A stretch of 64,000 nt of DNA from Actinophytocola sp963825445 (GTDB taxonomy: Bacteria > Actinomycetota > Actinomycetes > Mycobacteriales > Pseudonocardiaceae): assembly GCA_963825445.1 (NCBI GenBank), contig CAWGTM010000040.1:248001-312000 (forward strand), given 5' to 3'. Made by a program: the position numbers and the translations under genes. The notes beneath the pieces were generated by a model. The model did no database searches, had not been told where the DNA came from, and was given only the letters and a program-made list of their open reading frames with translations. Shown here in pieces: positions 1 through 8,223 of the stretch (position 1 is the first letter of the stretch; each line of letters begins with the position of its first letter).

Positions 1-469
1 TCACCAGCCGGGCCGCCAGGTCGGGGCGCTGACGCCACAGGTACGCGCGGGCCTTCTCGGCGTGCATCGAGTGCGAGACGATCTTGATCCGACCCGCGTC
101 CTCGATCAGGGGGATGACGTTCTGGATGTTCTGCCAGGTGGAGCGGCTCTCGGTCTCGACGGTCAGCGGCCCGCGATACCCACGGCTCTCGCGGGCGTAG
201 TCCGCCATGAGGTCGGCTTCGGGCCGGCCGCCGGAAGTGGGTCCGCCGCTCAGCACGAGCCGGGAGTCCGGGCCGGCCAGCGACCGCAGCCCGGCGCGCA
301 CCCGCCACCGGTTCACGGCGTTGGCCCGGTCGCCGCCGTTGCGGTAGCCGAGCACGACCACCACCTCGTCGGCGGCTGGCGGCGGGTCACCGAGCCTGCG
401 CCGGGACGCGCGCCAGTGCTCGACCTCGCCCCATGTGAGCAGCGCCAGCACCAAGGCCGCGGCCTTCAC
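1..469 (-). CDS. YdcF/SanA-like (DUF218) protein, 3' end outside window
   Basis: The minus-strand frame opens with a GTG at 469 that overlaps the TGA of the upstream RidA gene, so the two are translationally coupled. After a short hydrophobic N-terminus it reads VVVLGYRNGGDRAN, then LVLSGGPTSGGRPEADLM, ESRSTWQN and IVSHSMHAEKA. These are the hallmarks of the DUF218/YdcF fold: an N-terminal strand ending in LGY, an SGG loop, and the E-(S/N)-x-S-T-x-x-N helix. The family is thought to bind nucleotide-like ligands or act in envelope metabolism, but the role is poorly known. The C-terminus lies beyond position 1, so total length is unknown. Confidence 0.8.
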   Translation of the reverse strand, partial: MKAAALVLALLTWGEVEHWRASRRRLGDPPPAADEVVVVLGYRNGGDRANAVNRWRVRAGLRSLAGPDSRLVLSGGPTSGGRPEADLMADYARESRGYRGPLTVETESRSTWQNIQNVIPLIEDAGRIKIVSHSMHAEKARAYLWRQRPDLAARLV

Positions 470-864
470 GAGACGGCCGCGACGGCCTCGAGTTCCACCA
501 GCTGGCTGTCGTAGCCGAGGACGGTCACGCCCATGAGGGTGCTGGGCACGTCGTGCTCGCCGAACGCGTCGCGGACCACCTCCCACGCGGCCACCAGGTC
601 CTCCTGCCGGGTGGACGCCACGAGAACACGCGTGCTGATGACGTTCTCCAGCTCGGCACCCGCCGCGGCCAGGGCGACGCGCAGGTTCTCGACCGACTTC
701 GCCGCCTGGGCCGCGTAGTCGCCGACGCCCACGGTGGCGCCGTTCTCGTCGAGCGGACACGCGCCCGCCAGGAAGATGAAGCGGGAGCCGGCGGGTGCGG
801 TGGCGGCGTAGGCGTACTCGGCCACATCGGACAGTTGCGGGGCGCGGATCAGTGAGACGGTCAC
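466..864 (-). CDS. RidA family (YjgF/UK114) protein
   Basis: The 132-residue protein has the usual length of the RidA/YER057c/UK114 family. It contains the family's central segment (ENVISTRVLVAS) and the C-terminal PSTLMGVTVLGYDSQLVELEAVA, typical of the trimeric enamine/imine deaminase fold. The arginine usually found in the active-site cleft is not obvious at the PSTLMGV position, so it may belong to a non-deaminase subgroup. RidA proteins hydrolyse reactive enamines released by PLP enzymes. It forms an operon with the DUF218 gene, whose start overlaps its stop. The frame is intact. Confidence 0.85.
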   Translation of the reverse strand: MTVSLIRAPQLSDVAEYAYAATAPAGSRFIFLAGACPLDENGATVGVGDYAAQAAKSVENLRVALAAAGAELENVISTRVLVASTRQEDLVAAWEVVRDAFGEHDVPSTLMGVTVLGYDSQLVELEAVAAVS

Positions 865-901
865 CCATCCTGTCTACCCAGCCCCGCAACCGGATTCCGA
901 C

Positions 902-1297
902 CTAGGGGAAGTACGTGATCGGGGCGGCCCAGCTCGTGTCCCCGATGAACCACAGGCCGGAGTCGATCCTGCGGCCCTTGGTGTAGTGGGTGTTCCCGCT
1001 CCCGTTCTGCGTGCTGTTGGACCCGACGTTGTCGTCGCCCTTCCAGACGCCCATCTCGACCTTGTAGTCGCCGTTCGCGCGCGCCCACACGTAGTTGCCC
1101 CGGCTGCACCAGCCCTTGCGCAACTGGACGAACCGCTCGCCGGAGGTCCGCACCGCGACCGTGACGACGTTCGTGCAGGAGGACGGGTCGCTGAACCACA
1201 TCGGCACCTCGGCTGCCGTGGCGGTACCCGGCATGGCCATCGCCGCCAGTGTCGACACCGTGACCAGCAGGCCGGCTCGCTTGGCTCCTCGCCGCAT
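902..1297 (-). CDS. Small secreted protein, unknown function
   Basis: The chosen start is the ATG at 1297, which follows a GAGGGG ribosome-binding site by about seven bases. An upstream ATG at 1327 would place an acidic segment before the signal peptide. The N-terminus (MRRGAKRAGLLVTVSTLAAM...ATA-AEV) is a clear Sec signal peptide with an Ala-x-Ala cleavage site near residue 29. The mature part of about 100 residues has two cysteines (SSCTN and GWCSRG), many aromatic residues and Gly/Asn-rich stretches. This resembles small actinomycete exported proteins, but I do not recognise a family. The R1 repeat and its putative promoter lie 200 bases upstream and point toward this gene. Confidence 0.75.
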   Translation of the reverse strand: MRRGAKRAGLLVTVSTLAAMAMPGTATAAEVPMWFSDPSSCTNVVTVAVRTSGERFVQLRKGWCSRGNYVWARANGDYKVEMGVWKGDDNVGSNSTQNGSGNTHYTKGRRIDSGLWFIGDTSWAAPITYFP

Positions 1298-1438
1298 GGA
1301 GGTCCCCTCTCGCTGAACGGGGCCCATCAGCCCCCGCGAGCACAGGATCGTCGCGGCGCTCTCCTGCCGCTTTCCTGGTGAAGGGTCAGCTCCCGGCAGG
1401 CGGCCGCGCGCGGTACCGGCGGCCTCCGCACGAGGACC

Positions 1439-1575
1439 ATGCGCGAAAGCAACCGCTGTTGGGCGTGATCACGCCGCGCCTCGGGGGCCCCCTGATTTCA
1501 CTCTATCGGTTGCCACCGACAGTTTTGGGCGCCGAGCAACGGCCTGTGGACAACTCGGCGTCGCGAATGGCATTC
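1439..1575 (-). repeat. Interspersed repeat copy R1 with RecA-NDp-type promoter and DnaA-box-like site
   Basis: Read on the minus strand, this copy contains CTGTCGGTG-N8-TAGAGT (1522 to 1500), followed by TGAAATCAGGGGGCC and then the box ending in GGTTGCTTTCGC. It lies just downstream of the true DUF4873 stop. A TTGTCCACA 9-mer (1545-1553, minus strand) lies on the upstream side. The same arrangement recurs at about 10.2, 13.6 and 13.7 kb. This is the only copy whose promoter points at the 5' side of a gene, the secreted protein at 902-1297. Confidence 0.7.
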
Positions 1576-1586
1576 GCAGCGCGGGC

Positions 1587-1903
1587 TCAGTGCTCGGCCA
1601 GGTCTTCCAGCGAGGTGGGAATCTCGAACGGGGCCGGCTGGTGCCGGTGATCCGGTAGCGGCCCCACGGGTCCGGGTCGGACAGGTGGGCGGCGGCCTCG
1701 CCGAACGGGGTTCGGACCAGCGCGCGACTCTTGCGGCCGCCCAGGCGGTGGGTCAGCGCCTGGTCCACGGCGACCCGGCCGTACCAGTGGTACCGGCCGT
1801 CGACCGGTTCGAAGTTGCCCCGCAGCGTCAGTTCGACGGCCAGCTCGGCGTCGTCCAGGACCAGCGTGGCCGGTCCCCGGTAGCCGTCCTCGTCATCGCT
1901 CAT
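1587..1903 (-). CDS. DUF4873-type protein, frameshifted near the C-terminus
   Basis: The N-terminal 90 residues (DEDGYRGPATLVLDD, then GNFEPVDGRYHWYGRV, then DPWGRYRITGTSRP) match the compact DUF4873 beta-sandwich domain of actinobacteria, often found alone or fused to monooxygenases. After TSRP the frame is lost in a C-run near 1630-1634. Restoring one C gives PFEIPTSLEDLAEH and a stop at 1587-1589, so the original protein is about 106 residues. Without the correction the frame runs through the R1 repeat to 1469. The start overlaps the stop of the upstream epimerase gene by 11 bases, which suggests one operon. Confidence 0.7.
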
Positions 1904-2803
1904 CGTCTGATGTTACCGCAAGTAACAGGTTTTGTAGAGCGCCTTCGAAGGTCGGGGTGCTCGAAGCGGAAACCGCTGGCCAGCAGGCGTTCCGGCAGCA
2001 CTCGGGTACTGGCCAGCAGCACCTCGTCGGCCAGGCCGGCGCCGAACACCACGCGCGCCAGCCCCGGCGGCAGCGCGAGGAAGCGCGGCCGGTGAGCACC
2101 GACGCGAGGGTGTCCGCGTACTCGCGGTTGGTCACCGGGTTCGGGGCGACCACGTTCACCGGGCCGGCCATCCCCCGGGTGTCGAGCACGTGGGAGACCG
2201 CCCGCACGGCGTCGGACAGCGCGATCCAGCTGACGCACTGGTTGCCGTGGCCGGCCCGGATGCCCAGGCCCCGGCGGAACAACGGCAGCAGGACGGCAGC
2301 CCGCCACCCTCGGTGGACTGCAGCACGCCGAACCGCAGGTGCGCCACCCGGATCCCGGCCCGCCGGCGACCTCGGTGGCCGCGCTCGGCGTCGCGGTACA
2401 CCTCGGCCAGGAAGCCCTCGCCCGGCGCGCTGTCGCTCGGTCAGCTCCTCGTCGCCGCGGTCGCCGTAGATAGCCGTCGCCGACGCGCACAGCAGGACCT
2501 TGGGCGCGCCGGACATGCCGGCGAGCGCCGACGCCAGCAGCCGGGTGCCGCCGACCCGGGACTCGCGGATGGCCTCGCGCTGGTGCTCGGTCCACCGGCC
2601 GACCAGCGTCTCGCCGACCAGGTGCACCACGGCGTCGCACGCCCGCGCAGCGCCGCGGTGTCCACCTCCGGGTACCACAGCACCTCGTCGTCGGCCTCCG
2701 GCCGCCTGCGCACCAGGCGGACCACCTCGTGCCCGTCCGCCCGCAGCTGGCGCACCAGCGCGCCGCCCAGCAGACCGCTGGTTCCGGTGACCGCGACCTT
2801 CAC
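1893..2803 (-). CDS. TIGR01777-type NAD-dependent epimerase, multiply frameshifted
   Basis: The GTG at 2803 starts VKVAVTGTSGLLGGALVRQL, a Rossmann nucleotide-binding motif (T-G-x-S-G-x-x-G). Further pieces in changing frames are CDAVVHLVGETL, SATAIYGDRG, the WIALSDAV region and a C-terminal FRFEHPDL...ALQNLL segment typical of the DUF1731 tail of TIGR01777/YfcH proteins. At least four single-base shifts are needed, near 2640, 2440, 2060 and 1940. The expected product is about 300 residues, an extended-SDR-like protein whose substrate is not established. It follows tsaD by 19 bases. The frame damage matches that of its essential neighbours, so I read it as sequence error and not decay. Confidence 0.75.
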
Positions 2804-2822
2804 CCGGACGAGGGTACGGGTC

Positions 2823-3879
2823 CTAGACCGACACGGTGCTCGACCGGCAGCGCCCGGATCCGCCGAAAGGTCCAAAGAGGACGGCCGGACGCCGGCTGCC
2901 ACGAGGTGTGCGCCCAGCGCGGCGATCATCGCGCCGTTGTCCGTGCACAGCCGCGGACGCGGCACCCGCAGCTCGATGCCGGCCTCGGCGCACCGCTGCA
3001 CGAGCCAGTGGCGGACAGTCGCGAGTTCGCCGCCACGCCGCCGGACACGACCATGGTGCCGATGCCGAGTTCGGTCGCCGCGCGCACGGCCTTCGCGGTC
3101 AGCACGTCGGCCACCGCCTCCTGGAACGACGCCGCCACGTCGTCGACCGGGATCTGCTCGCCGTCGCGCTCGCGGCCTCGACCCAGCGGGCGACCGCGGT
3201 CTTCAGGCCGGAGAACGAGAAGTCGAACGGGCCGGGCGTCTCCGCGCGGCCCGGTCAGGCCACGCGGGAAGCGGATGGCGGCGCGGGTTGCCGCGCGCGG
3301 CGGCCTTGTCGATCGGCGGGCCGCCCGGGTAGGGCAGGCCGAGGATCCTGGCGACCTTGTCGTACGCCTCGCCGGCCGCGTCGTCGATGGTCGAGCCGAC
3401 CTCGGTGATCTTCGTGGCGAGGTCGTCGACCCGCAGCAGCTGCGTGTGTCCACCCGAGACGAGCAGCGCGAGGCACGGCGAGGGCAGCGGGCCGTGCTCG
3501 AGGGTGTCCGCCGCGACGTGGCCGGGCAGGTGGTTCGCGCCGTACAGCGGCACGTTCAGCGCCGCCGCGTACGCCTTCGCCGCGGACACCCCCACCAGCA
3601 GCGCGCCCGCGAGACCGGGCCCGCACGTCACGGCGATGGCGTCCACGTCGGACAGCGCGATGCCGGCCGTGTCGAACGCGCGGGTCACCGACGGCACCAG
3701 CGCCTCCAGGTGCGCGCGCGACGCGACCTCGGGCACCACGCCGCCGAACCGGGCGTGCTGGTCCACGCTGGACGCGACCTCGTCGGCCAGCAGGGTCAGC
3801 GAGCCGTCGTCGGCGAGGCCGGACGATGCCGAGCCCGGTCTCGTCGCAGCGAGCTCTCGATGCCCAGAATGATCGTCAT
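2823..3879 (-). CDS. tsaD: tRNA N6-adenosine threonylcarbamoyltransferase, frameshifted
   Basis: TsaD transfers the threonylcarbamoyl group to A37 of ANN-decoding tRNAs, together with TsaB and TsaE. The start is the ATG at 3879 (MTIILGIESS), overlapping the RimI stop as ATGA. Diagnostic motifs are HARFGGVVPEVASRAH (metal-binding HxxxxG...H), GPGLAGALLVG, LLVSGGHTQL, GEAYDKVARILGLPYPGG and GVAANSRL. Shifts are needed near 3852, 3838, 3280 and 3180, near 3015 and near the C-terminus. The likely stop is the TAG at 2823-2825, giving about 350 residues. An essential gene this broken points to sequence error. Confidence 0.9.
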
Positions 3880-4354
3880 GTGGCCTCCTCGGCGACCCGT
3901 GCCGGGCGCGCCATGGTGTACGCGTCGGCGCCGGACGGCCAGTAGTACCGGCGCCGCATGCCGATGCGGGTGAAACCGTGTGCCTCGTACAGCCCGATCG
4001 CGGCCGCGTTGTCGGTGCGGACCTCGAGGTACACCGGTGCGGCGAACTCGTCGGCCCGCGCGAGCAGCGCCCGCAGCAGCGCCGGCCGATGCCCTTGCCC
4101 TGCCAGTCCGGGTCGACGCCGATGGTGTGCACGTTGGCCTCGGCGTCGCCGCGGCGTGCCGTAGCACGGAGATGCCCGCGTAGCCCACGAGCTGGCCGCC
4201 TCCGCGTACGCGCCGAGGTAGTAGTGGCCGGCGTCCAGCTCGGACCGTGGAACGCCGACTCACGCCACGGGTCGTCGCCGGGGAACAGGATGGCCTCCAG
4301 CTCGGCGCAGCGGGCGAGATCCCGGTGGCGCAACGGTGCCAGCCGGAAGGTCAC
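3876..4354 (-). CDS. rimI: Ribosomal protein alanine N-acetyltransferase RimI, frameshifted
   Basis: The GTG start at 4354 overlaps the tsaB stop (GTGA), and the TGA stop overlaps the tsaD ATG, as in the conserved actinobacterial tsaB-rimI-tsaD operon. The N-terminus (FRLAPLRHRDLARCAELEAILFPGDDPW) is the RimI alpha1 region. The acetyl-CoA binding motif appears as VHTIGVDPDWQGKGIGR. Several single-base shifts break the frame (around 4245, 4200, 4150 and 4085). The product, about 158 residues, is a GNAT enzyme that acetylates ribosomal protein S18 in E. coli. Actinobacterial homologues may act on other N-termini. Confidence 0.85.
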
Positions 4355-5004
4355 GGCGCGGTCACCCGTTTGCGCGCGCCCGGCTCGACCGCGTCGGGGC
4401 GGCGGAGGTACAGCGGCGTGAGCGGGCCGGGCGTGGCGCGGTCAGACGTCGGCGCGCGCGCACCAGTCCGGCGGGGTCGGGTAGCTCGCGCCCGTGTGCG
4501 GCAGGCCGAGGTGTACAGGTGCGCCGTTGCCGGCGATCCGCGGTGATCGCCGCTCGTGGTCGAGGGCGTCCGGCTGGTCGACCGACGGGCCGGCGATCCG
4601 CGTGCCGTGCTGCGTCGTAGGCGGCCCAGTAGACCTCCTTGCGGCGCGCGTCGGTGGCCACGAGCAGCGGCCGCCGGGGTCGACCGCGGCGGCGATCGCG
4701 TCGAGCGTGCACACCGGGTAGACCGGCCGGTCCAGCGCGTGGCCGAGCGCGGCGGCCGTGGCCATGCCCGCCCGCAGCCCGGTGAACGGGCCCGGCCCGA
4801 CGCCGCACACGATCGCGTCGACGTCGGGCAGGCGGTGACCGGCGTCGGCCAGCGCGGCGAGGACGTGCGGGGTCAGCAGCTCGCCGTGGGCCTTCGCGTC
4901 GACCGTGACGCGCTCGGCCAGACGGTCTCGACGCTCGTGTCGTTGATCGCGACGAGCCCGGCGGTGACCGCGGGAGTCGCGGTGTCCACCGCAAGTACCA
5001 GCAC
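4351..5004 (-). CDS. tsaB: tRNA threonylcarbamoyladenosine biosynthesis protein TsaB, frameshifted
   Basis: The GTG at 5004 opens VLVLAVDTATPAVTAGLV, the ASKHA-fold N-terminus of TsaB. The best-conserved block is IVCGVGPGPFTGLRAGMATAAALGHAL, and the product ends PLTPLYLRRPDAVEPGARKR. TsaB is the non-catalytic partner of TsaD in t6A synthesis. Reading it through needs corrections near 4920, 4665, 4610 and 4445. The expected length is about 218 residues. In mycobacteria tsaE lies directly upstream. Here tsaE starts 5.4 kb away, beyond an accessory block. Confidence 0.9.
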
Positions 5005-5026
5005 GACCGTCAAGGATACGTGGTGG

Positions 5027-5724
5027 TCAGCGCCGCCATTCGGCGAGGATGGCGGGGAGGTCGGTCAGGCGCTGGATGACCGCGTCGGGCTCCACGTCGA
5101 CCGGCACCTGCTGGTAGTCGGGGATGTCGCTGTGCGGCACGAGCACCGCCCGCATGCCGACGGACTTGGCGCCGGAGATGTCGTCGTAGAGCCGGTCGCC
5201 GACGTAGACGCAGTCGGCCGGGTCGTCGACGCCGACCGCTGCCATGGCCGCCAGGAACGCCTCCGCGTGCGGCTTCGTGTACTCCAGGTCGGAGCTCCAC
5301 ACCAGCGCGTCGAACAGGTGCAGCACGCCGTCGCGGTCCAGCACCTCCTCGTGCCACTCGCGCGGCCACGGAGTGGAGGACAGCACGCCGAGCCGCAGGC
5401 CCTGGTGCCGCAGGGCGCGGACGGTCGGCGCGACGTCCGGGTCGGTGTGGGTCGACGGGTCCCAGAAGGTCCGGTAGGCGGCCATGCCGTCGTCGTGTTT
5501 CGGCGCGCTGGCGGCCGCGAGGACCTGGGCGATGGTGAACGCCTTGTGGTGGTCGCGGACCGGTCCACGCGCTTCCTCGGCGGCCACGATGGCCGCGCGA
5601 GCGTCGACGCGGAGTCGGCGTCGTCCGGGTGGAGGTGGTCGGCGTAGGTGCGCCAGGCGGCCAGGTAGTCGACCGGAAGCCAGGGGGTGAGCGTGCCACC
5701 CCAGTCGAAGATCACTGCCTTCAT
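5027..5724 (-). CDS. HAD-family phosphatase, one frameshift
   Basis: The ATG at 5724 starts MKAVIFDWGGTLTPW. Motif I is D-W-G-G-T, with Gly in place of the usual second Asp, as in several HAD subfamilies. Motif II is LGVLSSTP, the Lys motif is YTKPHAEAF, and motif IV is VYVGDRLYDDISGA, so the catalytic set is nearly complete. A cap domain lies at about residues 20-90. One shift near 5595 breaks the frame between STLAR and AIVAAEEA. The length of about 232 residues is normal for haloacid dehalogenase-like hydrolases. Substrate is unknown. The start codon lies eight bases after the -10 of a RecA-NDp-like promoter, so the transcript may be almost leaderless. Confidence 0.85.
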
Positions 5725-5731
5725 GGGCGCC

Positions 5732-5754
5732 AGCCTACGGAGCGGCACCGACAG
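5732..5754 (-). promoter_or_regulatory. RecA-NDp (PafBC-type) promoter candidate for the HAD gene
   Basis: The minus strand reads CTGTCGGTG, exactly eight bases, then TAGGCT. This fits the mycobacterial RecA-independent damage promoter consensus TTGTCRGTG-N8-TANNNT with one mismatch in the first base. The ATG of the HAD gene follows eight bases after the -10. Damage induction is inferred from the motif only. Confidence 0.55.
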
Positions 5755-5781
5755 TTCAAGCGAATTCCGTAGGGTGAAAGC

Positions 5782-6441
5782 ATGATCCGTGGCGTCCTGT
5801 TCGACTTCTCCGGCACCCTCTTCCGCATGGAGCCGGGCCCCAGTTGGGGCGAGGGACTGACCGATGACCAGCAGGAACGGTTGACCCAGCTGCTCACCGC
5901 GTCGACGTTGAAGGCCGATCACCTGCCACCGGAACTGGCCGACGGATGGGCCCGCCGGGATCTGGATCCCGATCTGCACCGCAAGGTCTACCTGGCCTCG
6001 CTCGCGGCCAGCGGGATCGGGCTCACGCCCGAGCAGTACGAGGCCGCCTACAACCGGGTGCTCGCCACCGAGTCGTGGCAGGTCTACCCGGACACGCTCG
6101 ACACGCTCCGTCGGCTGCGGACGGCCGGCGTTCCCGTGGCTGTGGTGAGCAACATCCCTTGGGACATCAGGGACATCTTCCGCGCGCACGACGCGTTCGA
6201 GCTGGTCGACGAGTTCGTGTTGTCCTATGTGGAGGGCGTGATGAAGCCCGACCCGAAGATCTTCTTGGTGGCGTGTCAGCGCATCGGCGTGACGCCGGCT
6301 TCCGCGTTGATGGTGGGCGACAGCGCGGAGGCCGACGGCGGTGCGACCGCGGTCGGTATCACGACCGCGATCATCGAGCCGCTGCCCACCTCCCAGCGAC
6401 CCGACGTCTTGCTGTCCACACTGGACTCACACGGGCTGTGA
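5782..6441 (+). CDS. HAD-family hydrolase
   Basis: The intact 219-residue protein starts MIRGVLFDFSGTLFRM. Motif I is DFSGTL, again lacking the usual second Asp, which has been replaced by Ser. Motif II is PVAVVSNIPWD, the Lys motif is MKPDPKIF, and motif IV is ALMVGDSAEADGGA. The region between residues 20 and 100 is a helical cap. It diverges from the other HAD gene, with about 57 bases between the starts, and is not closely similar to it. Its 3' end overlaps the convergent MarR gene by 15 bases. Substrate is unknown. Confidence 0.85.
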   Translation: MIRGVLFDFSGTLFRMEPGPSWGEGLTDDQQERLTQLLTASTLKADHLPPELADGWARRDLDPDLHRKVYLASLAASGIGLTPEQYEAAYNRVLATESWQVYPDTLDTLRRLRTAGVPVAVVSNIPWDIRDIFRAHDAFELVDEFVLSYVEGVMKPDPKIFLVACQRIGVTPASALMVGDSAEADGGATAVGITTAIIEPLPTSQRPDVLLSTLDSHGL

Positions 6442-7254
6442 CGCCTTGGTGAGCAACGAGTACAGCTCGTCGTAGCCGTCGGCGCCGAGTGCGCCGGTCA
6501 CGTCGACCTCCAGCTGGTCGATCGCCTGGTGCACGACCGTGAGCCGCTCGTGGCCCAGTTCCGTCAGCTCGAGCGCGTAGCGGCGGCGGTCGTGCTCGTC
6601 CTGGCCGCGACTCACGAGCCCGGCGTTGACCAGTTCGTCGATCACCTCGGCGGCCGCCGGGCCGGTGATGCCGAGGTGGTTCGCCACGTCCTGCTGGGGG
6701 CACGGCGCGAGTAGCTCGAGCGCGGTCAGCGGGCCGAAGTGCCTGGTGCGCAGGCCGACGTCGGCCAGGAGCGAGTCGCCGTAGCGGCGCTGCCGGTAGT
6801 GGGCCTGGGCCGCCAGGTACTCGATGCTGCGCACGGCCGGCCCGTCCGGTTCGGGCAGCAGGCGACCGAGCAGCTCAGCCAGCCTGCGTCGTTCGGGCTC
6901 GTCGAGTGCCGCCGTGACCTGCGCGTCGCGGTCGGACACGACCTTGCGCATGTTCTCGAGGGCCGCGCGGCCGGCGTCGGTGATCGACAGTACGTACGAG
7001 CGGCGGTTGGCGGGGTTGCGGGTGCGGACGACGTGGCCGGCATCGGTCAGCCGGTCGACCAACCGGACCATGATCGTCCGGTTGATGCCCAGCCGTTCGG
7101 CCAACTCCCGCTGCGAGTCGGCGTCGGCGTCGGCGAGCGTGTCGAGCACCACGAACTCGCTGGAGCTGATGTCGTCGCGCACGGCCTCGGCCGTGAACCG
7201 CGCGTAGAGCCGGCGCAGCTGGAAGCCGACCGTCGCACCCAGTTCGTTCGCCAC
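6427..7254 (-). CDS. Double MarR-domain transcriptional regulator
   Basis: This 275-residue protein contains two complete MarR-type winged-helix units. Residues 1-138 hold DSQRELAERLGINRTIMVRLVDRL with the wing RNPANRRSYVLSIT. Residues 140-275 hold PQQDVANHLGITGPAAAEVIDELV with the wing DEHDRRRYALELT. MarR proteins normally bind DNA as dimers of about 140-residue chains, so this looks like a single-chain pseudo-dimer. Start choice is clear because the divergent intergenic region ends at 7255. It probably controls itself and the divergent hemerythrin gene. Ligand is unknown. Confidence 0.85.
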   Translation of the reverse strand: MANELGATVGFQLRRLYARFTAEAVRDDISSSEFVVLDTLADADADSQRELAERLGINRTIMVRLVDRLTDAGHVVRTRNPANRRSYVLSITDAGRAALENMRKVVSDRDAQVTAALDEPERRRLAELLGRLLPEPDGPAVRSIEYLAAQAHYRQRRYGDSLLADVGLRTRHFGPLTALELLAPCPQQDVANHLGITGPAAAEVIDELVNAGLVSRGQDEHDRRRYALELTELGHERLTVVHQAIDQLEVDVTGALGADGYDELYSLLTKASQPV

Positions 7255-7261
7255 CGGCCCA

Positions 7262-7341
7262 GCTTAGTGGCAGTGTTGATGGTCTTGATGTTGATAGTTG
7301 GAATGTTGACAGTTATGGATGTGCACGGTTAGCGTCGGCTC
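7262..7341. promoter_or_regulatory. AT-rich divergent promoter between MarR and hemerythrin genes
   Basis: This 80-base gap is notably AT-rich and contains four spaced TTGA-type words (TTGATG, TTGATG, TTGATA, TTGACA). TTGACA at 7306-7311 can act as a -35 for the plus-strand gene, with TTAGCG 17 bases later as a weak -10 close to the ATG. The repeated words could be the MarR operator. This is inferred from position only. Confidence 0.45.
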
Positions 7342-7914
7342 ATGAGCGAGAGACTGGACATGACGATGATGTTGGCCGTGCACGACGCGCTCCGGCGCGA
7401 GTCCGCGCAGGTCGCACGGCTGGGCGGGGTCGCGGCGGCCGTCGGATGGGAGATGTTCGCGTCGTACCTGCGGGTGCACCACACGACCGAGGACGACATC
7501 CTCTGGCCGGCCCTGCAGGCGGCGGCGGGGCCGAGCGAGCGGGCGCTGCTCGACGCGATGGAGGCGGAGCACGCGGTGCTCGACCCGCTGATCGCCGCGA
7601 TCGACGCGGGCCTGGACGTGGCCGACCGCGCCGACGCGCTGGTCACGGCGCTGCACGTGCACCTGCGCCACGAGGAGACCGAGGTACTGCCGCTGATCCA
7701 GGCGGTGCTGCCGGCCGAGGAGTGGCAGCGATTCGGGCAGGAGCACGGGATTCGCGTCGGGGCCGACGCGCCGCGTTATCTGCCTTGGGTTCTGGAGGGA
7801 ATGCCTCCTGGGCGGGCCGCTTCCGTGCTCGACCGGATGCCGCCCCGGATTCAGGAGCAGTACCGCGACCAGTGGCGTGCGGCGTACGCCGAGCTTGTCC
7901 GATGGCCGGCGTGA
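7342..7914 (+). CDS. Hemerythrin HHE domain protein
   Basis: The 190-residue product carries the iron-ligand pattern of hemerythrin-like four-helix bundles: VHDALRRE near residue 12, YLRVHHTTEDDILWPAL (H...HxxxD/E) near 45, EAEHAVLDPLI near 75 and LHVHLRHEETEVLPLI near 107. Such proteins bind a di-iron centre and are linked to oxygen, NO or redox sensing. The C-terminal third has PRYLPWVLEGMPP and resembles the tail of actinobacterial hemerythrin-domain proteins. It diverges from the double MarR regulator, its likely controller. Confidence 0.85.
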   Translation: MSERLDMTMMLAVHDALRRESAQVARLGGVAAAVGWEMFASYLRVHHTTEDDILWPALQAAAGPSERALLDAMEAEHAVLDPLIAAIDAGLDVADRADALVTALHVHLRHEETEVLPLIQAVLPAEEWQRFGQEHGIRVGADAPRYLPWVLEGMPPGRAASVLDRMPPRIQEQYRDQWRAAYAELVRWPA

Positions 7915-7938
7915 CTTGGGGATAGCCCTGGCCGCGGC

Positions 7939-8043
7939 GCCCGGAATTGTCGGTGTCACCGACTAGAATTAAATCCAGGGGTCCCTGGACCGGTTTTGTC
8001 GGTGCAGTCCGCTACCTTGCCAGCGGGTCCCTGCCCCGCGGGA
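7939..8043 (+). repeat. Interspersed repeat copy R2, two RecA-NDp-type motifs
   Basis: This copy holds TTGTCGGTG-N8-TAGAAT (7947-7969), then AAATCCAGGGGTCCCTGG, then a second TTGTCGGTG-N8-TACCTT (7996-8018). An almost identical copy starts 170 bases later. It fills the gap between the hemerythrin gene and the convergent DUF418 gene. The rest of the 309-base gap holds no gene that I can see. Confidence 0.75.
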
Positions 8044-8108
8044 TTCTCCCGCTCTCCGGGTGACGCCCGGGGCGGCGACTCGGACTTCGCAGCCAGCCGG
8101 CCGCCGCG

Positions 8109-8216
8109 CCCAGGAATTGTCGGTGTCACCCACTAGAATTAAATCCAGGGGTCCCTGGACCGGTTTTGTCGGTGCAATCGGCTACCTTGCCAGCGGGTCT
8201 CTACCCTGCGGGACTC
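8109..8216 (+). repeat. Interspersed repeat copy R3, tandem partner of R2
   Basis: The copy repeats R2 with few changes over about 105 bases: TTGTCGGTG-N8-TAGAAT at 8117-8139 and TTGTCGGTG-N8-TACCTT at 8166-8188, both with exactly eight-base spacers. It ends within a few bases of the DUF418 stop codon. No DnaA-box-like 9-mer was found in R2 or R3, unlike several other copies. Confidence 0.75.
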
Positions 8217-8223
8217 GCGGGGG

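Noticed and set aside
1469..1586. C-terminal 40 residues of the DUF4873 frame as genuine protein
   Set aside because: They translate repeat R1. Restoring one C gives a natural stop at 1587.
2190..3973. Long plus-strand frames opposite tsaD and the epimerase gene
   Set aside because: These are antisense shadows of high-GC coding DNA. The minus strand carries all recognisable motifs.
7939..8216. Tandem repeats R2/R3 as a two-unit CRISPR
   Set aside because: The units are about 105 bases long and 170 bases apart, with conserved promoter-like internal structure and no cas genes nearby.
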